The notes beneath the pieces were generated by a model that worked only from the letters and a program-made list of their open reading frames with translations, searched no databases and was not told where the DNA came from. Below are positions 1 through 5,347 of a stretch of DNA of 5,812 bases, in pieces. Location: positions 1 to 5,812 of the forward strand of contig JAJYJL010000609.1 of NCBI GenBank assembly GCA_021789565.1, read 5' to 3'. Source of the stretch: Acidobacteriota bacterium (lineage in GTDB: Bacteria; Acidobacteriota; Terriglobia; UBA7540). The translations under genes were made by a program, and so were the position numbers. Every line of letters starts with the position of its first letter. The stretch's first letter is position 1.

Positions 1-17
1 CCTCAACAGGTTGAACT

Positions 18-311
18 TTGCGGTTCTCATGCTTCAAATGCGGCGAACAGATTGACGCGCCCGAACGCGTCATGAGCCGCGACACCTGCCCCAATTGCGA
101 CGCTGACCTGCACTGCTGCCGCAATTGCCGCTTCTACGACACCGGAAAACACAATCAATGTGCCGAAACCCAGGCCGAATGGGTCCGAGACAAAGAAGCT
201 GCAAACTACTGCGATTATTTCCAGCCTAACCCCATCCTGCTGGCGCGTGGTTCCGGATCAACCAAAGGGGACAACGCCCGGAAGCGCTTCGATTCCCTAT
301 TTAAAAGCTGA
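18..311 (+). CDS. Small cysteine-rich, probable zinc-binding protein of unknown function (97 aa)
   Basis: The role is unknown. Nine cysteines sit in the first 65 residues: a CxxC pair at 5/8, a second CxxC at 24/27 (CPNC), then Cys33/34, Cys37 (CRNC), Cys48 and Cys65. Eight of these could hold two zinc ions in zinc-ribbon fashion. The short motif CRFYD (37-41) and the ANYCDYF stretch (62-68) look like a conserved family signature. The tail (72-97) is basic and ends in an ARKRFDSLF-like segment that may be a short helix. No signal peptide or membrane segment is seen, so it is probably cytoplasmic. The start is a TTG at 18-20: an in-frame TGA at 12-14 excludes anything longer, and the next ATG (residue 19) would lose the first CxxC. 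A weak AGG (8-10) lies 7 nt upstream. It converges on gatA. Zinc binding is inferred from cysteine spacing; a nucleic-acid or protein-binding role would be a guess. Confidence 0.72.
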   Translation: MRFSCFKCGEQIDAPERVMSRDTCPNCDADLHCCRNCRFYDTGKHNQCAETQAEWVRDKEAANYCDYFQPNPILLARGSGSTKGDNARKRFDSLFKS

Positions 312-313
312 CA

Positions 314-362
314 GGAATCCCGTGCTCCAACTCTTGTATTTTCCTGGAGCAGGCAAGATTCC
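314..362. terminator. Imperfect hairpin between two converging genes, possible bidirectional terminator
   Basis: An outer stem GGAATC (314-319) / GATTCC (357-362) encloses an inner stem TGCTCCA (323-329) / TGGAGCA (345-351). CC (320-321) can also pair with GG (352-353), with small bulges, and the loop is 15 nt. The structure begins 2 nt after the stop codon of the small cysteine-rich gene and 5 nt after the gatA stop on the other strand. There is no proper U-tract; the gatA direction has only TTTT about 7 nt beyond the stem. A role in ending transcription or protecting 3' ends is therefore inference from position. Confidence 0.35.
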
Positions 363-367
363 GGAAC

Positions 368-1822
368 TCAGGAAACGCTGAACCCGCCCGCCTTTTCAAA
401 AGCGTCGGCCACCTGGAGCAGCCGCGCTTCGTCAAAGTGCTTCGCAAAAATCTGCATGCCGACCGGCAACGGAGGCTCGCCCGGTAGCTTACCGCAGGGG
501 ACGGAGATCCCAGGGATACCTGCCAGGCTAGCCGTAACCGTATAGATATCAGCAAGATACATCTGCAACGGGTCGTCCACTCGCTCGCCCAGCTTGAAGG
601 GAGGAATGGGAGAAGTGGGGGCTACAATCACATCAACGTCATCGAAAGCTTCAACAAAATCCCGCGTGATCAGGGTGCGCACCCTCTGGGCTTTCAGGTA
701 GTACGCATCGTAGTAACCGGAACTCAGCACGTAGGTCCCAAGCATGATGCGGCGCTTCACCTCTGGGCCAAAACCTTTATCGCGCGTCTTGCGATACATG
801 TCGCGCAGCCCGGAGTATTCCTGCGACCGGAAACCGTAACGCACACCGTCATAACGCGCCAGATTTGAGCTTGCCTCCGCCGTGCAGATGATGTAATAGC
901 AGGCGATGGCATACTCGGTGTGCGGCAGGCGAATCGGCACAATCTTGCAGCCCAGTTTTTCCAGCAGGCCGATTCCCTTTTCGATGTTGGCGCGGATTTC
1001 GGGGTTCAAGCCTTCAAAGTACTCGTTGGGTACTCCGACTTTCACGCCGCGCACGTTGCCGTGAAGGGACTTCTCGTAATCATCCACGGCCACGCCGGCT
1101 GAAGTCGAATCCAGCGCATCGCGGCCCGCGATCACTTTCAGCGTCCGCGCCACGTCGCGCACGGAGCGGCCGAAGGGGCCGATGTGGTCGAGCGAGGATG
1201 CAAAGGCCACCAGCCCGTAGCGCGAAACGCGCCCGTACGTCCCCATCATGCCCACAGTGCCGCAGAAGGCCGCCGGCTGCCGGATGGAGCCTCCCGTGTC
1301 CGACCCCAGCGAAACCGTCGCCAGGTTGGCCGCCACGGCCGCCGCAGAGCCGCCGCTCGAGCCGCCCGGAACGCGCGTCAGGTCATGCGGGTTATGCGTC
1401 GGGAAAAAACCGGAGTTCTCCGTCGAGGAGCCCATGGCAAATTCGTCGCAATTGGTCTTGCCCAGGATCACGGCCCCCGCCGCTTCCAGCTTCTTAACCG
1501 CCGTCGCATCGTAGGGAGCGACAAAGTTCTCCAGCATCCTGGAAGCGCAGGTGGTCTTAAGCCCGCGCGTCAGGATAACGTCCTTAACGGCCACGGGAAC
1601 TCCGGAGAGCGGCCGCAGCGGCTCGCCTGTCGCGATCTGGCGATCAACCGCCCGCGCCTGCTCCAGGGTCTTTTCCTCGCAGGTGGAAAGGAAGGCGCGA
1701 ACGCTTGAGTCGTCCTTCCGGATGCGATCAATATGTGCCCGTGCGATCTCTTCAGCGGACGCTTCTCGCCGCTCCAGTGCGCCGTGAATTTCTTCAATGG
1801 TCAGGTTGGTCAGATTGTCCAT
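368..1822 (-). CDS. gatA: Aspartyl/glutamyl-tRNA(Asn/Gln) amidotransferase subunit A
   Basis: GatA is the glutaminase/amidase subunit of the GatCAB complex. It frees ammonia from glutamine so that misacylated Glu-tRNA(Gln) or Asp-tRNA(Asn) becomes Gln-tRNA(Gln) or Asn-tRNA(Asn) in the cytoplasm. The amidase-signature fold is complete: the catalytic Lys-Ser-Ser triad is readable as Lys80 (in AVKDV), Ser155 (in GGSSGGS, 153-159) and Ser179 (in [11 protein letters not shown]), each one residue after the S. aureus positions I recall (79, 154, 178). [16 protein letters not shown] (121-136) and YGRVSRYGL (196-204) are also typical. At 484 aa the length is normal. The ATG start gives [12 protein letters not shown], as expected, although no clear Shine-Dalgarno precedes it. 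It lies 42 nt after gatC in the same direction; gatB must be elsewhere. One oddity is that the usual LKPTYG motif reads MMGTYG (192-197). The identification is very secure. Confidence 0.97.
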   Translation of the reverse strand: MDNLTNLTIEEIHGALERREASAEEIARAHIDRIRKDDSSVRAFLSTCEEKTLEQARAVDRQIATGEPLRPLSGVPVAVKDVILTRGLKTTCASRMLENFVAPYDATAVKKLEAAGAVILGKTNCDEFAMGSSTENSGFFPTHNPHDLTRVPGGSSGGSAAAVAANLATVSLGSDTGGSIRQPAAFCGTVGMMGTYGRVSRYGLVAFASSLDHIGPFGRSVRDVARTLKVIAGRDALDSTSAGVAVDDYEKSLHGNVRGVKVGVPNEYFEGLNPEIRANIEKGIGLLEKLGCKIVPIRLPHTEYAIACYYIICTAEASSNLARYDGVRYGFRSQEYSGLRDMYRKTRDKGFGPEVKRRIMLGTYVLSSGYYDAYYLKAQRVRTLITRDFVEAFDDVDVIVAPTSPIPPFKLGERVDDPLQMYLADIYTVTASLAGIPGISVPCGKLPGEPPLPVGMQIFAKHFDEARLLQVADAFEKAGGFSVS

Positions 1823-1864
1823 GAGTGCTTTGCAACGGTGAAATTGAATAGTCGCCGGTTGGGA

Positions 1865-2167
1865 TTACTCCCGGTCGATGACCTGCGGTACCTTGAAACT
1901 GCCGCCTCCCGGCTCAGGAGCATTCTGCAGCGCCTCTTCCTGCGTAAAGCACGGCCGGGAAATGTCATCGCGGAGGGCAGGATTTTCCGCGGCGGGATAG
2001 GTCACCTGCGCCATCGGCTCTACTCCTGTAGTGTCCAGCTCGTTCAGTTTCTGGACGTATTCCAGCACCGCATCCAGTTGTGGGCCGAACTTCTTCACCT
2101 CATCCTCCGTCAGTTCCAGATGAGCGAGGTCAGCCACATAGAAAACGTCTTTTTCGGTTAAAGCCAT
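1865..2167 (-). CDS. gatC: Aspartyl/glutamyl-tRNA(Asn/Gln) amidotransferase subunit C
   Basis: GatC is the small non-catalytic subunit that wraps around and stabilises GatA and GatB in the tRNA-dependent amidotransferase. The 100-aa length is normal. The N-terminal helical part carries the family pattern VADLAHLELTEDEV (residues 11-24), followed by a second helix ending in KLNELDT and then the extended segment VEPMAQV that threads over GatA. The acidic and proline-rich tail is typical. The ATG start is supported by AGGA (complement of 2173-2176) 5 nt upstream. It precedes gatA by 42 nt and follows the dciA-like gene after 127 nt, so the three are probably co-transcribed. No convincing promoter of its own was seen in that 127-nt gap. 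The stop codon is TAA. Confidence 0.95.
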   Translation of the reverse strand: MALTEKDVFYVADLAHLELTEDEVKKFGPQLDAVLEYVQKLNELDTTGVEPMAQVTYPAAENPALRDDISRPCFTQEEALQNAPEPGGGSFKVPQVIDRE

Positions 2168-2172
2168 TTGCG

Positions 2173-2176
2173 TCCT
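2173..2176 (-). promoter_or_regulatory. Shine-Dalgarno of gatC
   Basis: AGGA on the minus strand, inside GGCAGGA, lies 5 nt before the gatC ATG. It fixes that ATG as the start and contrasts with gatA, maf and selB, which lack a recognisable ribosome-binding site. Confidence 0.6.
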
Positions 2177-2192
2177 GCCGCCTGAGTTTAAT

Positions 2193-2240
2193 GGAAGAGG
2201 CCGTTACGGCGCGCTTACAGGCAGGCCGGAATCCTCTTCC
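2193..2240. repeat. Inverted repeat in the dciA-gatC spacer
   Basis: GGAAGAGG (2193-2200) is the exact reverse complement of CCTCTTCC (2233-2240). The pairing can be extended by CCG (2201-2203) with CGG (2227-2229) across a 3-nt bulge. A small nested hairpin GCCG-TTA-CGGC (2200-2210) lies inside. The RNA of the dciA-gatC-gatA unit could fold here, about 25 nt before gatC. There is no U-tract, so a simple terminator is unlikely. It may be an RNA-processing or attenuating structure, or have no function. Confidence 0.35.
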
Positions 2241-2294
2241 GCCTCCCTGCCGGGACCCGAGTGGTCCGCCCGCGTGGGCCAATTAGACATGATA

Positions 2295-2627
2295 TCAGTT
2301 GAACTGCGATTTGTCTGGCAGCGGGTTGGACGGTGCTGGCTTCGACCCGTAACGGACCTTCAATTTCCGCACCGCCGGCGCGCCCAGATATTGATTGATC
2401 CGCACCAGAATGTCGTCCGACATTTTGCGCATCTCGGCACACCAGGCCATGCAGTCGCACTCCAGTGTCAGCGTGCCTTCCTCAAAATCCGCCGGCCGGG
2501 AGTGGCGCGCCATCGGCTTGCCGGCAACCAGCGGCCACAGCGGCGCAAGGATTTCCACCACGCGAGGATTGCTCCGGCGCACCTGCCCCCTGAAAATGAG
2601 AGGGAGAATCTTGCTGATTTCTTCCAT
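2295..2627 (-). CDS. dciA: DUF721 protein, DciA-like replicative helicase loader/operator (110 aa)
   Basis: DUF721/DciA proteins act on the replicative helicase DnaB in the many bacteria without a DnaC or DnaI loader. Visible family features are a helical N-terminus (MEEISKILPLIF), the core tryptophan W31 in APLWPLVAGKPMARHSRP (28-45), a turn with EEGTLTLECD (49-58), W62 in MAWCAEM (60-66), and the helix-strand stretch ending LGAPAVRKLKVRYG (81-94). After that comes a short polar tail. This matches the KH-like DUF721 domain, and the length suits a minimal member. The frame is open back to a TTG at 2700-2702, but I prefer the ATG at 2625-2627. It has AGGGA 5 nt upstream, it begins with a good N-terminal helix, and the likely promoter lies downstream of that TTG. 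The gene is first in line before gatC and gatA and divergent from maf. The family call is strong; the helicase role is by family. Confidence 0.85.
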   Translation of the reverse strand: MEEISKILPLIFRGQVRRSNPRVVEILAPLWPLVAGKPMARHSRPADFEEGTLTLECDCMAWCAEMRKMSDDILVRINQYLGAPAVRKLKVRYGSKPAPSNPLPDKSQFN

Positions 2628-2632
2628 CGAAA

Positions 2633-2637
2633 TCCCT
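2633..2637 (-). promoter_or_regulatory. Shine-Dalgarno of the dciA-like gene
   Basis: AGGGA on the minus strand lies 5 nt before the ATG at 2625-2627. It decides the start in favour of the 110-residue protein over the longer TTG-initiated frame. Confidence 0.65.
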
Positions 2638-2670
2638 GGCCTGCCTATCGTCTGTCTCGATTGGAGAACG

Positions 2671-2698
2671 AGTGTAACACAACCCCCCGTCAAGTCAA
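2671..2698 (-). promoter_or_regulatory. Sigma70-like promoter for dciA (and probably gatCA)
   Basis: On the minus strand a -35 box TTGACT (complement of 2693-2698; 5 of 6 to consensus) is separated by 16 nt from a -10 box TACACT (complement of 2671-2676; 4 of 6). The transcript would start near 2664, giving a leader of about 37 nt that contains the Shine-Dalgarno. Because this promoter lies inside the longer TTG-initiated frame, it supports the shorter dciA start. Confidence 0.55.
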
Positions 2699-2703
2699 AC
2701 AAC

Positions 2704-2733
2704 TTGTGAGCGCCCTGAAACGACTTTTATAAT
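2704..2733 (+). promoter_or_regulatory. Sigma70-like promoter for maf
   Basis: A -35-like TTGTGA (2704-2709; 4 of 6) lies 18 nt before a perfect -10 box TATAAT (2728-2733). Transcription should start about 2739-2740. That is after the ATG at 2735 and only about 4-5 nt before the ATG at 2744. The -35 boxes of this promoter and of the divergent dciA promoter are 5 nt apart, so binding of polymerase to the two may be mutually exclusive. Confidence 0.6.
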
Positions 2734-2743
2734 AATGCGCGTG

Positions 2744-3310
2744 ATGCGATTGATTCTGGCTTCCAACTCTCCGCGGCGGCGCGAGCTGCTGCAAAATGCG
2801 GGCTTCGAATTCGACGTCCGGCCCAGCGGAATCGAGGAAACCCGCCTCCCGGGCGAGTCTCCGGAAGACTTTGCGCGCAGGCTGGCCCGGGACAAGGCGC
2901 TGGACGTTGCGCGGCAGTCAAACCCCGGAAGCCTGGTGCTGGGCGCTGATACGATCGTGACCCTCAACGGCGAAATCCTGGAAAAGCCTGCTGACGCCGC
3001 AGACGCCGCGCGAATGCTCCGCACGCTCTCCGGCCGCACTCATCGCGTGATCACGGGAGTGTGCCTCGTCCGCGCGCCGGAAACGGTCCTGGCCTGGAGG
3101 CACGAGTCAACTTCCGTCACCTTCAAAAATCTGGCCGCTGATGAAATCGACAGTTACGTGGCGAGCGGTGAACCTTTTGACAAGGCCGGCGGCTATGCCA
3201 TCCAGGGCCTCGCTTCACGCTTCGTTCCCCGCATCGAAGGCTGTTACTTCAACGTCGTCGGCCTGCCTGTCCCGCTGGTGTATGAGATATTGAAGTCCGT
3301 CAAAGAATAA
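2744..3310 (+). CDS. maf: Maf-family nucleoside triphosphate pyrophosphatase (188 aa)
   Basis: Maf proteins hydrolyse certain non-canonical or surplus nucleoside triphosphates to the monophosphate and pyrophosphate in the cytoplasm; the YhdE branch prefers dTTP/UTP and the YceF branch 7-methyl-GTP. Family motifs are all present: ASNSPRRREL (6-15), the RLARDKA segment (46-52), GADTIV with the catalytic aspartate at 69, LEKP (79-82), HRVITGV (100-106) and the EPFDKAGGYAIQG block in the last third. The DKAGGYAIQG wording fits the YhdE-type branch better than YceF, but substrate cannot be fixed by eye. An in-frame ATG lies 9 nt upstream at 2735. I choose 2744 because proteins of this family begin MRLILAS and the promoter would start RNA after 2735. 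No Shine-Dalgarno is seen. The last 11 nt overlap the 3' end of the opposing selB gene. The length is typical. Confidence 0.94.
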   Translation: MRLILASNSPRRRELLQNAGFEFDVRPSGIEETRLPGESPEDFARRLARDKALDVARQSNPGSLVLGADTIVTLNGEILEKPADAADAARMLRTLSGRTHRVITGVCLVRAPETVLAWRHESTSVTFKNLAADEIDSYVASGEPFDKAGGYAIQGLASRFVPRIEGCYFNVVGLPVPLVYEILKSVKE

Positions 3311-5207
3311 TCCGTTCGTCGCCCTGGCGGCGGGTGACGCGCTCGCGGTCGAGGTATTCAAGCAGCGGGATGGCGTACTTGCGGGTGAGCCCGGTCAGTT
3401 CCTTGAAGACACCGACGTTAATCCGGTCGCTCTTTGCCTTCTGGCGCGCTATCAGTTCGCGAAGCTTCGCCAGCGCCACAGCATGGAAAATCAAATCTTC
3501 CGCCACCTTCACCAGGATCTTTTCTTTCAGCAGCATTTGGAGAAGTTTTTCCGCCCTCGCGCGGTCGATTTTCAGGCTTGCCAGCACGTCGCTTGCAGCA
3601 GGCGCGGCGAGCCCGGCGGATTCAAAGGCCTGGACAATCTGGTCACGCGCCGCCGCTTCCTGCGGATCGAGTTCGATCACCCGGCCCGCCAGCCGGACGG
3701 ACTCTCCGCTCAACGCGATCTTCCCGGCTTTTTCCAATTGCCGCAGCACGGCGTTGAAGACCGCAGGCGATGGCGGTTGCTTGTGACGGTCGCGGAGGCG
3801 GCCCCGCAAGTCCTCTTTGGAAATGCCACTCATCAGGGGATTGCTGCTGTGAAAACTTTCAAGCTGCCGGACCACTCCACCGGCCAGGCGCAGAAAGTGT
3901 TCGGCATGGATGAATACGCTGGCAGGCTGGCCCAGCACAACAAGACGTTTCTTCGCCTGCAGCGCCCGGCCCACTTGTTCAATGGAAGACTCCGCCCTGC
4001 CCGTCCTCGCCGTCAGCATGGGCATGGCGGCCTCTCCAGCCTTTCGAACCAGCAGGTCCAGCCGCTCTTCGTCATTTCCTTTTTCCATGGCGGAAAGAAA
4101 CTCCCCCACGGCCGGATCGGAAAGCCGGTGCCGCTCCGGCAAATTGTCCAGCACCAAGCCTCCGCCGATGGTGACCACCGGAGAAAACTGCCGCACGATA
4201 AACCTGTCACCGGGCAAAAACAGCCCCGCATTTGCAAGCAGCAGTTGCACGTACCCCTGCATGCCGGGCGCCAGTTCTTTGGAATCGAGCAGGACCACTT
4301 CCGCTACCGTTTCTGCCGTCCCGGAATGGAAATGAACCCTGGCGCGATTCTTCAGCGGGCGGGCGGAAAGCAGCAGGCTCAACGAACAGTCGAGGCGAGA
4401 AGTCGCCTGGAACAGCCCGGGAGCGGCCAGCACCATGCCACGCTCGATTTCCGCGGTTTCAATTCCGGCAAGGTTCAGGGCTGTCCGCTGGCCGGCCTCT
4501 GCGCTTTCTGCCGGGGCGTTGTGCACCTGGATCCCCCTCACCCGAACGCGGTGGCCCAGGGGAAAGATTTCGGCTTCCTCGTCCTTGTGAATGGTCCCTG
4601 CGATCAGCGTTCCCGTCACCACGGTCCCAAAGCCCTTCATTACAAACGCGCGGTCAATCGGCAGGCGAAATGGCAGAGCAACCGGCCGTGCCAGGATTTC
4701 CCCGGCAAGGCAGCGCAACTCGTTCCGGATGTCTTCCAGGCCCTCGCCCGTTTTCGCGCTGGCCGTGATGACGGGTGCGCTTTCAAGGAATGAGCCTTTC
4801 ACCAGTTCATGGACTTCAAGCTTTACCAGGTCCAGCATGTCGCGATCCGCCAGGTCGCACTTGGTAATCACCACCAGCCCGCTGCGAATATTGAGCAGGC
4901 GGCAGATGTCGAAATGTTCGCGGGTCTGCGGCTTGATGGATTCGTCAGCGGCCACCACCAGCAACACCAGGTCAATGCCGCCCACGCCAGCCAGCATGTT
5001 TTTCACAAAGCGCTCGTGGCCAGGAACGTCCACGAATCCCACGCGAACGTCATGGTCGAGGTCGAGATGGGCAAAGCCTAAGTCAATCGTGATCCCGCGC
5101 CGTTTCTCTTCTTCCAGCCGGTCCGGGTTGGTGCCCGTCAGCGCCATCACCAGCGCGGACTTGCCGTGGTCAATGTGGCCGGCGGTTCCTGCAATCAGAT
5201 GTTTCAT
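3300..5207 (-). CDS. selB: Selenocysteine-specific translation elongation factor SelB
   Basis: SelB is a GTPase that carries Sec-tRNA(Sec) to the ribosome and binds the SECIS hairpin of selenoprotein mRNAs, so that an in-frame UGA is read as selenocysteine. From the preferred start the protein has 635 residues, close to other bacterial SelB proteins. The GTPase domain shows G1 GHIDHGKS (10-17), G2 around GITIDLGF (38-45, Thr40), G3 DVPGH (60-64), G4 TKCD (115-118) and G5 SAK (150-152). EF-Tu-like domains 2 and 3 follow (for example GFGTVVTGT and the [11 protein letters not shown] stretch), then the C-terminal winged-helix array. That array ends with the hallmark [21 protein letters not shown] and [11 protein letters not shown]. 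The frame is open to a TTG at 5261, but [17 protein letters not shown] from the ATG at 5205-5207 is the normal N-terminus, and the promoter lies between the two. No Shine-Dalgarno is present. The gene converges on maf with an 11-bp overlap. selA, selC and selD are not in the window. Confidence 0.97.
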   Translation of the reverse strand: MKHLIAGTAGHIDHGKSALVMALTGTNPDRLEEEKRRGITIDLGFAHLDLDHDVRVGFVDVPGHERFVKNMLAGVGGIDLVLLVVAADESIKPQTREHFDICRLLNIRSGLVVITKCDLADRDMLDLVKLEVHELVKGSFLESAPVITASAKTGEGLEDIRNELRCLAGEILARPVALPFRLPIDRAFVMKGFGTVVTGTLIAGTIHKDEEAEIFPLGHRVRVRGIQVHNAPAESAEAGQRTALNLAGIETAEIERGMVLAAPGLFQATSRLDCSLSLLLSARPLKNRARVHFHSGTAETVAEVVLLDSKELAPGMQGYVQLLLANAGLFLPGDRFIVRQFSPVVTIGGGLVLDNLPERHRLSDPAVGEFLSAMEKGNDEERLDLLVRKAGEAAMPMLTARTGRAESSIEQVGRALQAKKRLVVLGQPASVFIHAEHFLRLAGGVVRQLESFHSSNPLMSGISKEDLRGRLRDRHKQPPSPAVFNAVLRQLEKAGKIALSGESVRLAGRVIELDPQEAAARDQIVQAFESAGLAAPAASDVLASLKIDRARAEKLLQMLLKEKILVKVAEDLIFHAVALAKLRELIARQKAKSDRINVGVFKELTGLTRKYAIPLLEYLDRERVTRRQGDERIIL

Positions 5208-5216
5208 TGCACAAGA

Positions 5217-5245
5217 ATTATCAGGGATGGCGGAAGTTCTGGCAA
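5217..5245 (-). promoter_or_regulatory. Sigma70-like promoter for selB
   Basis: On the minus strand TTGCCA (complement of 5240-5245; 5 of 6 to the -35 consensus) is followed after exactly 17 nt by GATAAT (complement of 5217-5222; 5 of 6 to the -10 consensus). The predicted transcription start is about 5210-5211, only 3-4 nt before the selB ATG. The mRNA would be nearly leaderless, which fits the lack of a Shine-Dalgarno and excludes the longer TTG start for this transcript. Confidence 0.6.
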
Positions 5246-5314
5246 CTAGCAGATGGCACAACTGGTGCGCGTGGCGGCGACTTTACCTCGCAATAGTGCA
5301 GCACCAACTGACAC

Positions 5315-5335
5315 GCGGCGGCATAAAGCCGCCGC
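5315..5335. repeat. GC-rich perfect palindrome, REP-like element
   Basis: GCGGCGGC (5315-5322) and GCCGCCGC (5328-5335) form a perfect 8-bp stem around the loop ATAAA. It lies in the spacer between selB and the gene behind it, 12 nt past that gene's stop codon and upstream of the selB promoter. The compact GC stem resembles extragenic palindromic (REP-type) elements scattered in many bacterial genomes. It is not a standard terminator because no T-run follows in the minus direction. Only one copy is in the window, so repeat status is inferred. Confidence 0.5.
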
Positions 5336-5347
5336 TACACCGGCAGA

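Noticed and set aside
309..362. Selenocysteine readthrough of the TGA ending the cysteine-rich gene, with the following hairpin as a SECIS element
   Set aside because: The hairpin has a 15-nt loop and bulged stem unlike a bacterial SECIS, the protein ends in what looks like its natural tail, and the frame beyond the TGA translates to unrelated sequence.
368..370. Selenocysteine readthrough of the gatA TGA
   Set aside because: GatA already has its full normal length of 484 residues at this stop.
1184..1708. A 174-codon plus-strand open frame
   Set aside because: It is antisense to the catalytic region of gatA and is arginine/alanine-rich; a shadow of that gene.
2628..2702. Longer N-terminus of the dciA-like protein from TTG at 2700-2702
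   Set aside because: The extra 25 residues have no family character, the likely promoter lies inside them, and a good Shine-Dalgarno precedes the ATG at 2625-2627.
3483..4793. A 436-codon open frame on the plus strand
   Set aside because: It lies wholly antisense to selB, whose protein is unmistakable. The predicted product is rich in arginine, glutamine and proline without family motifs, as expected for a shadow frame in GC-rich DNA.
5208..5261. Longer SelB N-terminus from TTG at 5259-5261
   Set aside because: SelB proteins begin just before the GHIDHGKS loop, and the near-consensus promoter lies within the extension.
5208..5347. tRNA(Sec) gene (selC) next to selB
   Set aside because: The 140-bp spacer has no long acceptor stem, T-arm or anticodon arm; it holds only the promoter and the short palindrome.
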